A DNA stretch of 64,000 bases from Sphingomonas turrisvirgatae (GCF_001721295.1 NZ_MDDS01000081.1:92560-156559); one strand, 5' to 3'; counted from the stretch's first letter, positions 42,545 through 51,894 are shown. Notes: a model not told the origin generated them from the letters alone. Made by a program: numbers and translations.

Positions 42545-44679
42545 TCGGCGGCTTCCTCCTCGGGCGGCATGTTGTGCCCGAGCAGCGTTAGCACTTCTGC
42601 GGCAGCGTTGACGAGGTTTGTACCGGGGCCAAAAATCGCCTGAACCCCTGCGTCGCGCAGATATTGATAATCCTGTGCCGGGATCACGCCGCCAGCGATG
42701 ACCTTGATATCCGCCCGGCCAGCATCACGCAGGTGCCCGATCAGCTCGGGGATCAGCGTCTTGTGCCCGGCGGCCAGGCTCGAAGCGCCGACGACGTCGA
42801 CATTTTCCGCCAAGGCAAGTTCGGCAGCTTCCTTCGGCGTCTGGAACAGCGGACCGGCGACGATTTCGAAGCCCAGATCGCCGAACGCCGAGGAAACGAG
42901 GTTCGCGCCACGATCATGTCCGTCCTGGCCCATCTTGGCGACCAGCATACGCGGGCGACGGCCTAGGCGGCGCTCGGTCGCGACGACCCCGTCCTTGAGC
43001 TGCGCCCAACGCGCGTCGCCGACATAAGCGCCGCCATATATGCCCTGGACCGGGGTCGGCACAGTGCCGTGGCGGCCGAAAACATCCTCCATTGCCAGGC
43101 TGATCTCGCCCAGCGTGGCGCGACGGCGGGCGCACTCCACCGCAAGTTCGAGCAAGTTCCCGGTGCCTCGAGCGCCTTCGCGCAACGCGTCGAGCGCGTC
43201 CTGACAGGCTGCTTCGTCGCGACTGTCCTTGACCTTGCGGATGCGCGCGATCTGGGCCTCGCGCACCGCATGATTATCGACGTCCAGAATGTCGATCGGG
43301 TCTTCGCTGGCCTTGCGGTATTTATTGACGCCGACGATGACCTGCTCGCCTCGATCGATCCGCGCAGCCGAGGCGGCGGCGGCCTCCTCGATCATGGCCT
43401 TGGGCCAGCCCGCGGCAACCGCCTTGGCCATGCCGCCTTCACGCTCAACCCGTTCGATGATCTCCCAAGCCTTGTCGACCAGTTGCTGGGTCAGGCTTTC
43501 GATATAATAGCTGCCGCCGAGCGGATCGACGACGTTGCACATGCCGGTCTCCTCCTGGATCACCAGCTGCGTATTGCGGGCAATGCGGGCGGAGAAGTCG
43601 GTCGGCAACGCGATCGCCTCATCCAGTGCGTTGGTGTGCAGCGACTGGGTGCCGCCCAGCATCGCCGCCATCGCCTCGATCGTCGTGCGCATGACGTTAT
43701 TATACGGGTCCTGCTCGGTGAGCGAGACGCCCGACGTCTGGCAGTGGGTGCGCAGCATCTTCGAGCGCTCGTCCTTGGCGCCGAGCTCGGTCATCACCCG
43801 GTGCCAGAGCACGCGCGCCGCGCGCAGCTTGGCAATCTCCATGAAGAAGTTCATGCCGATCGCGAAGAAGAAGCTCAGACGCCCGGCGAACTTGTCGATG
43901 TCGAGGCCCGACGCGACGCCGTATTTCACATATTCCATGCCGTCGGCGATGGTGAAGGCAAGCTCCTGCACCTGCGTCGCGCCGGCCTCCTGCATGTGAT
44001 AGCCGGAGATCGAGATGCTGTTGAACTTGGGCATCTCGCGCGAGGTATAGCCGAAAATGTCGGAGATGATCCGCATGCTCGGTTCGGGCGGGTAGATATA
44101 CGTGTTGCGGACCATGAACTCCTTGAGGATGTCGTTCTGTATGGTCCCGTCGAGTTTGCTCCGCTCAACCCCCTGCTCCTCCCCCGCGACGATGAAGAAG
44201 GCGAGGATGGGGATCACCGCGCCGTTCATCGTCATCGACACGCTCATCTGATCGAGCGGGATGCCCTCGAACAGGATCTTCATGTCCTCGACGCTGTCGA
44301 TCGCGACACCTGCCTTGCCGACATCGCCGGTAACGCGCGGATGGTCGCTGTCATAGCCGCGATGCGTGGCGAGATCGAATGCGACCGACAGGCCCTTCTG
44401 CCCCGCGGCCAGGTTGCGGCGATAGAAGGCGTTCGATTCCTCGGCGGTCGAGAAGCCCGCATATTGCCGGATCGTCCAGGGACGACCGGCATACATCGAT
44501 GCGCGCACGCCGCGCGTAAACGGAGCGAAGCCCGGCAGACCGGGATCGTTAGTCACGTCCTCAGCCGTATAGAGCGGCTTTACCGCGATCCCCTCAGGGG
44601 TTTGCCAGGTAAGGTCCCTGCCCTTCACCTCCTTGTCGGCAGCGGCGGCCCATCGGTCGAGCGTCGGTCTCTCGGTCAT
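42541..44679 (-). CDS. scpA: Methylmalonyl-CoA mutase
   Basis: A 712-aa single-chain, adenosylcobalamin-dependent mutase that turns (R)-methylmalonyl-CoA into succinyl-CoA. The N-terminal TIM-barrel has TIRQYAGFSTAEESN and the FFFAIGMNFFMEIAKLRAAR block; the C-terminal B12 domain has the DxHxxG motif (GQDGHDRGANLV). The length and fused B12 domain fit the alpha-type (ScpA/MutB) subunit, active as homodimer; no MutA-type small subunit is nearby. It starts 1 nt after the enoyl-CoA hydratase gene ends and overlaps the membrane-protein gene by 4 nt. Confidence 0.96.
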   Translation of the reverse strand: MTERPTLDRWAAAADKEVKGRDLTWQTPEGIAVKPLYTAEDVTNDPGLPGFAPFTRGVRASMYAGRPWTIRQYAGFSTAEESNAFYRRNLAAGQKGLSVAFDLATHRGYDSDHPRVTGDVGKAGVAIDSVEDMKILFEGIPLDQMSVSMTMNGAVIPILAFFIVAGEEQGVERSKLDGTIQNDILKEFMVRNTYIYPPEPSMRIISDIFGYTSREMPKFNSISISGYHMQEAGATQVQELAFTIADGMEYVKYGVASGLDIDKFAGRLSFFFAIGMNFFMEIAKLRAARVLWHRVMTELGAKDERSKMLRTHCQTSGVSLTEQDPYNNVMRTTIEAMAAMLGGTQSLHTNALDEAIALPTDFSARIARNTQLVIQEETGMCNVVDPLGGSYYIESLTQQLVDKAWEIIERVEREGGMAKAVAAGWPKAMIEEAAAASAARIDRGEQVIVGVNKYRKASEDPIDILDVDNHAVREAQIARIRKVKDSRDEAACQDALDALREGARGTGNLLELAVECARRRATLGEISLAMEDVFGRHGTVPTPVQGIYGGAYVGDARWAQLKDGVVATERRLGRRPRMLVAKMGQDGHDRGANLVSSAFGDLGFEIVAGPLFQTPKEAAELALAENVDVVGASSLAAGHKTLIPELIGHLRDAGRADIKVIAGGVIPAQDYQYLRDAGVQAIFGPGTNLVNAAAEVLTLLGHNMPPEEEAAE

Positions 44680-44680
44680 C

Positions 44681-45460
44681 TCAACGGCCCTTGAACTCGG
44701 GCGCGCGCTTTTGCAGGAACGCGGCGACGCCTTCGCGGAAATCAGCGGTGCGGCCCGCGATGCGCTGATGGCTGGCCTCCACGCTCAGCGTTTCCGACAG
44801 CGTATTGTTGAGCGCCCCCTTTATCTGAGCACGGATAAGGCCCAGCGCGATTGTCGGCTTAGCGGCCAACCGCTGGGCAAGCGCCTGCGCGGTCGGCAAC
44901 AGCGCATCATCCTCGACCACGCGCGCGACCAGACCGGCATTCAGTGCGTCGTCCGCACTCATCTTGTCGCCCAGCAGCGCCATTTCTAGCGCCTTTGCCC
45001 GCCCGGCCGACTTGGCGACCAGCCAGGTCGCGCCACAATCGGGCACCAGGCCGATATTGCTGAACGCCAACAGCAGATAGGCGGACTTGGCCATTACGAT
45101 GATGTCGCCGCCCAGCGCGATGCCAACGCCTGCGCCCGCCGCCGGCCCGTTGATGGCGGTCACGATCGGGATAGGCAGCTTCGACAATGTCTCGGCAAGC
45201 GGGTTGTAGTGATATTCAAGGCTGTCAGCCGGGTCAGTCTCCGGCCCATCGGATCGTCCGGCAAGATCGGCGCCGGAGCAGAACGCGCGGCCCTCCCCTG
45301 TCAGCAGCACGGCGCGCGCACCATCGCGAACCGCCCGCAGCAGTGAGGCACGGATCAGATCGAGCATCTCGAACGTCACGGCATTCAGCCGGTCAGGGCG
45401 ATTGAGCCGGAGCGTCGCAACGCCATGGTCCAGTTCGTAGCGCACGGATTGTTCGCTCAA
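44681..45460 (-). CDS. Enoyl-CoA hydratase/isomerase family protein
   Basis: A 259-aa crotonase-fold protein. Typical blocks are LRLNRPDRLNAVTFEMLD, the oxyanion region GRAFCSGADLAGR and GPAAGAGVGIALGGDIIV. It overlaps the epimerase stop by 4 nt (TTGA) if the TTG at 45460 is the start, with GGAGG 3 nt before it, which is tight. It is similar to PaaG-type isomerases but could be a hydratase or a methylmalonyl-CoA decarboxylase-like enzyme; the sequence does not decide. Its place in the operon suggests a role in fatty-acid or amino-acid breakdown that feeds propionyl-CoA. Confidence 0.85.
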   Translation of the reverse strand: MSEQSVRYELDHGVATLRLNRPDRLNAVTFEMLDLIRASLLRAVRDGARAVLLTGEGRAFCSGADLAGRSDGPETDPADSLEYHYNPLAETLSKLPIPIVTAINGPAAGAGVGIALGGDIIVMAKSAYLLLAFSNIGLVPDCGATWLVAKSAGRAKALEMALLGDKMSADDALNAGLVARVVEDDALLPTAQALAQRLAAKPTIALGLIRAQIKGALNNTLSETLSVEASHQRIAGRTADFREGVAAFLQKRAPEFKGR

Positions 45461-45888
45461 TGTCCGTCCTCCGCTCGCGGCGTTTCCATGATTTCGGTCA
45501 GCACGCCGCCCATGTCTCGGGGATGCAGAAAGAAGATCAGCGTGCCGTGCGCCCCGATGCGCGGTTCGCCCAGCACCTTCGCACCCTTCGCCTCGAACCA
45601 TGCCTTTGCTTCATGGATGTCGGGCACTTCGTAGCAGACGTGATGCTGTCCGCCCGCCGGGTTCTTGGCCAGGAAACCGTGGATCGGCGAACCCTCGCCC
45701 AATGGCTCGAGCAGTTCGATCTGGGTGTTTGGCGTGTCGACGAAACATACCTTCACGCCCTGCGCCGGCAGGTCGAACGGCGTGTGGACCTTTTGCGCGC
45801 CCATGACGTCGCGATAGAAGGCGACCGACGCCTCGATCGAAGGTGTGGCTATGCCGATATGGTTGAGGCGACCGAGTTGCATGCGCAA
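45457..45888 (-). CDS. mce: Methylmalonyl-CoA epimerase
   Basis: A 143-aa glyoxalase-fold protein that interconverts (S)- and (R)-methylmalonyl-CoA between the carboxylase and mutase. The metal ligands are seen as His in LNHIGIATPS, Gln/Glu in NTQIELLEP, His in QHHVCYEVPD and Glu in LTEIMET. Starts at 45888 (MRMQLGRL) and 45882 are both possible; the latter is the more usual N-terminus. It lies 4 bp after pccB. Confidence 0.95.
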   Translation of the reverse strand: MRMQLGRLNHIGIATPSIEASVAFYRDVMGAQKVHTPFDLPAQGVKVCFVDTPNTQIELLEPLGEGSPIHGFLAKNPAGGQHHVCYEVPDIHEAKAWFEAKGAKVLGEPRIGAHGTLIFFLHPRDMGGVLTEIMETPRAEDGH

Positions 45889-45892
45889 ACTC

Positions 45893-47419
45893 CTAAAGCG
45901 GGATGTTGTCGTGCTTCTTCCACGGATTTTCGAGGCTCTTGTTCCTCAGCTTCCGAAGCCCGAGCGCGATACGGCGTCGTGTGGAATGCGGCATGATGAC
46001 TTCGTCGATGAAGCCTTTGCTGGCCGCGACGAACGGGTTGGCGAAGCGTGCTTCGTACTCGGCGGTTTTTTCGGCGATCTCTTCCGGCGTGCGCCCGCGG
46101 AAGATGATCTCTACCGCGCCCTTCGCGCCCATCACTGCGATCTCGGCGGTCGGCCAGGCGTAGTTCAGGTCGCCGCGCAAATGCTTGGACGCCATGACGT
46201 CGTACGCACCGCCATAGGCCTTGCGCGTGATGACGGTAATCTTGGGCACCGTCGCCTCGGCATAGGCATAGAGCAGCTTCGCGCCGTGCTTGATGATGCC
46301 CGAATGCTCCTGCCCGACGCCGGGCAGAAAGCCTGGCACGTCGACGAAGGTGATGATCGGGATTTCGAACGCGTCGCAAAAGCGAACGAAGCGCGCAGCC
46401 TTTTTGGACGAATTGATGTCAAGCACACCTGCCAGCACCATCGGCTGGTTGGCGACGATACCGACGGTGCGTCCCTCGATCCGCCCGAACCCGACGATGA
46501 TGTTGCCGGCATGGGTCGGCTGGATCTCGAAGAAGTCGCCCTCGTCCACTGTCTTCGCGATCAGCTCGTGCATGTCGTATGGCTGATTGGCAGACGGCGG
46601 GATCAGCGTGTCGAGGCTGTCCTCGATCCGATCCCATGGGTCGTCGCAAGGCCGTTCGGGCGCCGGCTCGCGGTTGCTGGCGGGAAGGAAGTCCACGAAG
46701 TCGCGGGCCGCGAGCAGCGCCTCGATATCATTGTCGAAGGCCACATCTGCCACCCCCGACTTCGTGGTATGCGTCACCGCTCCACCCAGTTCCTCCTGCG
46801 TGACGATCTCGTTCGTGACGGTCTTCACTACATCCGGGCCGGTGACGAACATGTACGAGCTATCCTTCACCATGAAGATGAAGTCGGTCATCGCGGGCGA
46901 GTACACCGCGCCGCCCGCGCATGGCCCCATGATGAGGCTGAGTTGCGGCACCACGCCACTCGCCAGCACGTTGCGCTGGAATACCTCGGCATAGCCGCCA
47001 AGGCTGGCGACGCCCTCCTGGATCCGTGCGCCGCCGCTGTCGTTGAGGCCGATGACGGGTGCGCCGACCTTCAGCGCCATGTCCATGATCTTGCAGATCT
47101 TCTGTGCATGCCGTTCGGACAGCGAGCCCCCGAAGACCGTGAAATCCTGGCTGAACACGAACACGAGGCGGCCGTTGATCGTGCCCGATCCGGTAACCAC
47201 CCCGTCGCCTGGCACGATCTGGTCCTGCATCCCGAAATCGGTGCAATTGTGTTCGACATACATGTCGAGTTCTTCGAACGAGCCTTGATCGAGCAGCACT
47301 TCAAGCCGCTCCCGTGCGGTCAGCTTGCCCTTGGCATGCTGCGCGTCGATGCGCTTCTGACCGCCACCCAGCCGTGCCGCGGCGCGTCGGCGTTCAAGTT
47401 TCTCAATCGTCGAAGACAT
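45893..47419 (-). CDS. pccB: Propionyl-CoA carboxylase beta (carboxyltransferase) subunit
   Basis: A 508-aa acyl-CoA carboxyltransferase. The N-half has KGKLTARERLEVLLDQGSFE and CAGGAVYSPAMTDF; the C-half has FVDVPGFLPGVGQEHSGIIK and the oxyanion-type GAKLLYAYAEATVPK. Paired with pccA it makes methylmalonyl-CoA. ATG 47419 is 100 bp from the divergent regulator. It heads the operon pccB-mce-ech-scpA-membrane protein-bioB. Confidence 0.95.
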   Translation of the reverse strand: MSSTIEKLERRRAAARLGGGQKRIDAQHAKGKLTARERLEVLLDQGSFEELDMYVEHNCTDFGMQDQIVPGDGVVTGSGTINGRLVFVFSQDFTVFGGSLSERHAQKICKIMDMALKVGAPVIGLNDSGGARIQEGVASLGGYAEVFQRNVLASGVVPQLSLIMGPCAGGAVYSPAMTDFIFMVKDSSYMFVTGPDVVKTVTNEIVTQEELGGAVTHTTKSGVADVAFDNDIEALLAARDFVDFLPASNREPAPERPCDDPWDRIEDSLDTLIPPSANQPYDMHELIAKTVDEGDFFEIQPTHAGNIIVGFGRIEGRTVGIVANQPMVLAGVLDINSSKKAARFVRFCDAFEIPIITFVDVPGFLPGVGQEHSGIIKHGAKLLYAYAEATVPKITVITRKAYGGAYDVMASKHLRGDLNYAWPTAEIAVMGAKGAVEIIFRGRTPEEIAEKTAEYEARFANPFVAASKGFIDEVIMPHSTRRRIALGLRKLRNKSLENPWKKHDNIPL

Positions 47420-47463
47420 CCGGCTCTCCTTGGACGGCGTGCCTTCACAGGACACCGGCTCAC

Positions 47464-47490
47464 TTGCAATTGCAATGTTGCGAAGTTGCA
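47464..47490. promoter_or_regulatory. TTGC-repeat operator for the propionate regulator (predicted)
   Basis: A perfect 12-bp palindrome TTGCAATTGCAA (47464-47475) is followed by two more TTGC half-sites (TTGCGAA at 47478, TTGCAT at 47486). RamB/PrpR-type regulators bind TTGC/GCAA motifs, as far as I know. The block sits in the 100-bp region between pccB and its divergent regulator, so it could control both. Binding is inferred. Confidence 0.55.
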
Positions 47491-47519
47491 TCTGCCATAT
47501 CCGCAGATATGAAGCAGCC

Positions 47520-48917
47520 ATGGAGTTCAATCGCCGCCGTCGCCTGTTTGCAGGAAGCAAGGTCCGTGATCTGCGCAGGCGGCTCGCGATCCCTCAGGCA
47601 TCGATGGCAAAGCAACTAGGCGTCTCGGTCAGTTATCTTTCGCAAATCGAGAATGAGGAGCGGCCACTTACCCCGCCCGTGCTTATCGCGCTGACCCGTC
47701 AGTTTCCCGAACAATGGGGCGAGATCGGTCAGGATCACAGCATCGCCGACCTGGCGCGCGCGATCGAGGCGGGCACGGACGCTAGTATCGGGGGCGATGC
47801 GTTGGATGAGGCAGCGGTGCAACGGGGGGTCGAGAAACACCCTGCCCTGACCCGCCGCCTGGTTGCGTTGCACGATGCGTGGCGGCGAAGCCAGGCCCAG
47901 TTGCGCGTGCTGGACGACCGGGTCGAAAGTGGCGCCCCGCGTGGTGGCTCGCTGCCATGGGAAGCGGTCCGCGACTGGTTTCAGGCCGAAGGCAATTATG
48001 TCGATGCGGTCGACCGAGCCGCCGAAGCGCTGGCCACGATCCTGGATCAGCCGCGCGCCATCGAACATCGCCTGCGAGAGAAACATGGCATCGTGATCGA
48101 GGACGCGCGGGACGATGATCACCGGCTGACACGGTTCGATGCAGAAAGCAGTCGGCTCGCGGTAAGCGGTGTGCTGCCGCCCGACAGCCGCAGCTTCCTT
48201 CTTGCTCAGCGCCTTGCCGTGCTGGAATTCGGCGACGAGATCCGCGGTGTGAGCGAGCAGAGCGGCCTCGGCTCGACTGCGGCGCGCGAGTTGCTGTCGC
48301 TGGGGCTGGCGAATTATGCAGCCGGTGCGCTGCTGATGCCCTATGCTCGCTTTCGCGAGGCGGCGCGCGAGGTGCGGCATGACATCGACCGCTTGCGCCA
48401 GCGCTTCGGCGCGAGTTTCGAACAGGCGTGTCACCGCCTGTCGACGCTGCAGCGGCCCGGCGCGCAGGGGATCCCGTTCTTCTTTTGCCGTGTCGACATG
48501 GCCGGCAACATCACCAAGCGGCACTCCGCGACACGGCTGGAATTCGCCCGCTTCGGCGGTGCATGCCCGCTATGGATCGTCCATGAAGCGGTGGCGATCC
48601 CCGACCGCATCTTGTCTCAGCTGGCCGAAACTCCGGACGGCGCGCGCTATGTCCTGATGGCCAAGGGCCTCGTCAAACCCTCGGCTAGCTATGCGCGCCC
48701 GCCGCGCCGATACGCCGTTGCGCTGGGGTGCGAGGAAGCGCACGCTTCGGATTTCGTCTACGCCGACGGGTTGCACACCGGTGGGGTGGCGACGCCGATC
48801 GGCACCAGTTGCCGCATCTGCCCGCGCACCGATTGCGACCAGCGCGCCTTCCCGCCGGCCGCCAGCGAGCTCCGCATCGACCCCGATGTCCGCTTGCCGG
48901 TGCCCTACACCTTTTAG
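47520..48917 (+). CDS. Short-chain acyl-CoA-responsive regulator, PrpR/RamB/ScfR family
   Basis: A 465-aa regulator: an XRE-type HTH (about residues 11-65, SMAKQLGVSVSYLSQIENEE), a middle domain in the place of an IrrE-like peptidase but without HExxH, and the C-terminal DUF2083-type domain. It has a four-cysteine set near the end (LGCEEAH, then SCRICPRTDC). In M. tuberculosis PrpR a similar region is reported to hold an Fe-S cluster and to bind acyl-CoA; here that is an inference. ATG 47520 gives MEFNRRRRLFAGSKVRDLRR; the frame is open 90 nt upstream without family features. It diverges from pccB and probably activates the operon in response to propionyl-CoA. Confidence 0.88.
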   Translation: MEFNRRRRLFAGSKVRDLRRRLAIPQASMAKQLGVSVSYLSQIENEERPLTPPVLIALTRQFPEQWGEIGQDHSIADLARAIEAGTDASIGGDALDEAAVQRGVEKHPALTRRLVALHDAWRRSQAQLRVLDDRVESGAPRGGSLPWEAVRDWFQAEGNYVDAVDRAAEALATILDQPRAIEHRLREKHGIVIEDARDDDHRLTRFDAESSRLAVSGVLPPDSRSFLLAQRLAVLEFGDEIRGVSEQSGLGSTAARELLSLGLANYAAGALLMPYARFREAAREVRHDIDRLRQRFGASFEQACHRLSTLQRPGAQGIPFFFCRVDMAGNITKRHSATRLEFARFGGACPLWIVHEAVAIPDRILSQLAETPDGARYVLMAKGLVKPSASYARPPRRYAVALGCEEAHASDFVYADGLHTGGVATPIGTSCRICPRTDCDQRAFPPAASELRIDPDVRLPVPYTF

Positions 48918-48949
48918 GAACGCTGCGCGCGTTGCGCGGTTTCCTTTCC

Positions 48950-49960
48950 ATGGATACCGCCCCTCTCGCGCCCATGGAGGCAAAGCTGGCAGCCACCCTG
49001 CCCGAGGGGCCGGGATGGCAGTACGAGCCCAAATGGGACGGCTTTCGCGCGTTGGCGCAGCGCGACGGGGAGGCGATCGAGCTGTGGTCGAAGGCGGGCA
49101 AGCCGCTCGCACGCTATTTCCCGGAGATGGTTGCAGCGTTGCGCGAACTGCCCGAGCAGCGCTTCCTGCTGGATGGCGAGCTGGTCATCCCGATTGGTGG
49201 GCGGCTATCGTTCGATTCGCTCCAGGCGCGACTGCACCCGGCGGCTTCGCGGATCGAGCGGCTGTCGCGCGAGACGCCGGCGCAGCTGCTGCTGTTCGAT
49301 TGCCTCGCGCTCGGCAATCACGATCTTCGCGACCAGCCGCTCGAACGCCGCCGCGCTGCGCTCAAACGCTTCGCCGGATCGATCGCGTCGGAATACATTC
49401 TTCTGTCACCCGCGACGTCGGATCGGGACGCAGCCATCGATTGGCTGGCGCAAAGTGGCGGCGCATTGGACGGGGTAATCGCCAAGCCACTGGGTGGGCC
49501 TTACGCGGCCGGCGAACGCGCCATGGTGAAGGTCAAGCAGCACCGAACCGCCGATTGCGTCGTGGGCGGCTATCGCGAAACCGCCGATGGAAGCGTCGCC
49601 TCGCTGCTGCTCGGTCTTTATGATGACGCGGGCAAGCTCGATCATGTCGGCTTCACCAGCGCGTTTCCGGCCGGCGACAAGGCCGCACTGCTCAAGATCG
49701 TCAGTCCGCATCGCGGAGGCCCCGGCTTTACCGGTAATGCGCCCGGCGGGCCGAGCCGGTGGAACGGCGGCAAGGCAAACCCCTATGTGCCGCTGAAGCA
49801 CGAACTGGTCGTGGAGGTCAGTTATGATCAGGTCACTGCAGGCCGTTTCCGTCACGGCACCCGGCTCCTGCGCTGGCGCCCCGACAAGGCTCCGGCGCAA
49901 TGCACGTGCGAGCAACTGGCTCCGCCACTCAGTCCGGCAGAACTGCTCGCGCTGATCTAG
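48950..49960 (+). CDS. ATP-dependent DNA ligase, LigC-like
   Basis: A 336-aa ligase. The adenylation motif I is KWDGFRA (YEPKWDGFRALAQRDG, active Lys near residue 28); motifs III (LLLFDCLAL), IV (DGVIAKPL) and V (MVKVKQHRTADCVVGG) follow, then the OB-fold domain. Such short ligases serve break repair, often with Ku. No ku or ligD gene is in the window. It starts 32 bp after the regulator and overlaps the convergent MFS gene by 4 nt. ATG 48950 was chosen because the longer frame upstream is antisense-like and overlaps the regulator. Confidence 0.9.
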   Translation: MDTAPLAPMEAKLAATLPEGPGWQYEPKWDGFRALAQRDGEAIELWSKAGKPLARYFPEMVAALRELPEQRFLLDGELVIPIGGRLSFDSLQARLHPAASRIERLSRETPAQLLLFDCLALGNHDLRDQPLERRRAALKRFAGSIASEYILLSPATSDRDAAIDWLAQSGGALDGVIAKPLGGPYAAGERAMVKVKQHRTADCVVGGYRETADGSVASLLLGLYDDAGKLDHVGFTSAFPAGDKAALLKIVSPHRGGPGFTGNAPGGPSRWNGGKANPYVPLKHELVVEVSYDQVTAGRFRHGTRLLRWRPDKAPAQCTCEQLAPPLSPAELLALI

Positions 49961-51627
49961 GCGGCGCGCGTCGGGTCTGTCATCGGATCAGCAAGTTCCC
50001 GTGCCGAGGGCAGTCGCAGACCCGGCAACGATCCCGTCTGCCGCTCGATCATACGGTGGATGACCGGCGGCTGCGGCCCCTGGTGCAGGGCGGCGATCGC
50101 TTCGCTGTTCGCGCTGTCCGCGTGCGTGCGACGCGTGTTGTGGCGGACATAATCCAGCCAGGTGGAGACGTGGTAACGCTCGACCCAGAGTTCGCTGTTG
50201 CCCAGATCGCGCATCAACGACCACCCCCGCGCGCCATCGCGCAAGCGGATGCGCCGACGCTCGTTCATCGCCTCCAGGAAGGCGCGCACGTCGCCGGGTG
50301 CAATGCGATACTCGATCGTCACCACGATCGGGCCGCTGCGCGGTTCGATCGGCACCGCCGTTTGCGGCTCCTGCCACCGGCCGCGCGGATCGAGGTTGAT
50401 ACTTTCGAGCTTAGGGACGGGCAGGAACAGCCCGAGCGCCGCGCTCACGGCAAGCCCGGCCGACGCGGCGAGCAGCGCGCTGGCAACGCCATGATGGTCG
50501 GTCATCCAACCATAGAGCCAGCTGCCGATCGCCATGCCACCGAAGGTGAACATCTGATAAAGTGCAAGTGCGCGCGCCACGACCCAGCGGGGCGCGGCAA
50601 ACTGAACGCTGACATTGAACGAGGATAGGGCGAGCACCCAGCCCGCGCCAGAAATGGCGAGCGACGCCATGGTCAGCGCCAGCCAGCCGCTCAACGCGCA
50701 GACCGCCGCACCAGCCGCCATGGCGAGCGAGGCCCCGCTAACCAGGCGCTCCGTCGTAAAGCGCTCCCGAAGCCGTCGGCTGAGCAGCGCACCGGCTACT
50801 GCCCCAATGCCGAACGCGCCGAGCAGCATGCCGTATGTCAGCGGGCCGCCTTGCACCAGATCACGCGCGATCAGCGGCATCAGCGCCATCATCGCGCTGG
50901 CTGCCAGCCCGAACACGCCCGCGCGGATCAGAACGCCAAGGATGTTGGGCGAAAGCAGGACGTAGCGCACCCCCGCCGCCATGGCGACGCCCAGCGCTTC
51001 TCGCGGAAGCGAGCGTGGGGCAGGTGCCGGCCGCCAGCGCAGCAGCACGACGATCAGCCCGATATAGCTCAGCGCGTTCGTGGCAAACGCTGCGACCGCA
51101 CCGGCCGCCGCCACGATCGCGCCGCCGATCGCCGGCCCCAGGCTGCGAGCGATGTTGTAGCCAACGCTGTTATAGGCAACTGCAGTCGGCAGAACCGAGC
51201 GCGGTACCATCTCACCCACCGATGCCTGCCACGCCGGACCGTTGAACGCGGTCCCGCACCCGATCAGGAAGGTGAAGGCGAGTAGCAGCCAGGGGGTCAG
51301 GATGCCTGCATATGCGCAGACCGAAAGTGCGACCGAGACGACCAACATGAAGCCTTGCGCCGCCAGCATCACGCGCCGCCGGTCGAAATTATCGGCCATC
51401 GCGCCTGCGACCAGCGCGAGCAGCATGATCGGCAGTGTCACCGATGCCGATACCAGCGCGATCATCTGCGGCGTGGCGCCGAGCGAGATCATCATCCACG
51501 ATGCGCCGACCGACTGGATCAACCCGCCGAAATTCGACGCGACGCTGGCCAGCCACACCGATCGGAACACCGGAACTGCGAACGGCGAAGTGATCTGCGG
51601 CGATTCGGGCGGGTTCGCATCTGCCAT
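49957..51627 (-). CDS. MFS_3-type exporter (EntS-like)
   Basis: A 556-aa membrane protein with 11-12 hydrophobic segments (opening FAVPVFRSVWLASVASNFGG; AGAMADNFDRRRVMLAAQGF) and a soluble C-terminal domain of about 120 residues (IVVTIEYRIAPGDVRAFLEA; WVERYHVSTWLDYVRHNTRR). MFS_3 proteins have this extra C-terminal domain; EntS exports enterobactin. The substrate is not known. It converges with the DNA ligase gene and lies next to the tRNA-Arg terminator. Confidence 0.85.
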   Translation of the reverse strand: MADANPPESPQITSPFAVPVFRSVWLASVASNFGGLIQSVGASWMMISLGATPQMIALVSASVTLPIMLLALVAGAMADNFDRRRVMLAAQGFMLVVSVALSVCAYAGILTPWLLLAFTFLIGCGTAFNGPAWQASVGEMVPRSVLPTAVAYNSVGYNIARSLGPAIGGAIVAAAGAVAAFATNALSYIGLIVVLLRWRPAPAPRSLPREALGVAMAAGVRYVLLSPNILGVLIRAGVFGLAASAMMALMPLIARDLVQGGPLTYGMLLGAFGIGAVAGALLSRRLRERFTTERLVSGASLAMAAGAAVCALSGWLALTMASLAISGAGWVLALSSFNVSVQFAAPRWVVARALALYQMFTFGGMAIGSWLYGWMTDHHGVASALLAASAGLAVSAALGLFLPVPKLESINLDPRGRWQEPQTAVPIEPRSGPIVVTIEYRIAPGDVRAFLEAMNERRRIRLRDGARGWSLMRDLGNSELWVERYHVSTWLDYVRHNTRRTHADSANSEAIAALHQGPQPPVIHRMIERQTGSLPGLRLPSARELADPMTDPTRAA

Positions 51628-51696
51628 GAACGTTCTCTAGGCTCGCGAACGGCTCACGCCACCCCCCGTTCCGCGTCGAAGTCGCTTGAAAACAAC

Positions 51697-51730
51697 AAAG
51701 CCCCGTCAGGCTATTGCCTGACGGGGCTTT
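51697..51730 (-). terminator. Rho-independent terminator of tRNA-Arg
   Basis: Perfect stem AAAGCCCCGTCAGG/CCTGACGGGGCTTT with a 6-nt loop, 3 bp past the tRNA-Arg CCA end. The stem is preceded and followed by A/T tracts, so it can act on both strands, also for the region upstream of the MFS gene. Confidence 0.9.
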
Positions 51731-51733
51731 GAA

Positions 51734-51810
51734 TGGCGCACCCGGAACGATTCGAACGTCCGACCCTCAGATTCGTAGTCTGATGCTCTATCCAGCTGAG
51801 CTACGGGTGC
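51734..51810 (-). tRNA. tRNA-Arg(ACG)
   Basis: Minus-strand cloverleaf: acceptor GCACCCG/CGGGTGC, D-arm GCTCAGCTGGATAGAGC, anticodon loop CTACGAA (ACG; A34 edited to inosine by TadA), T-arm CGGAC-GTTCGAATC-GTTCCG and encoded CCA. A strong terminator follows. Confidence 0.95.
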
Positions 51811-51894
51811 GCAGTGGAGGGGCGCAGATAGAAGCGCTTTTGCGACATGGCAAGCCCGTTGCGCACAATTTCTTCGCGGCATAGACCGCTCGGG

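Noticed and set aside
43069..44694. 541-aa plus-strand open frame opposite the mutase
   Set aside because: Antisense shadow in GC-rich sequence; no domain, and the mutase frame is unambiguous.
49957..51627. Novel fusion of an MFS carrier with a soluble C-terminal domain
   Set aside because: The MFS_3 family already includes this extra C-terminal domain, so it is normal for the family.
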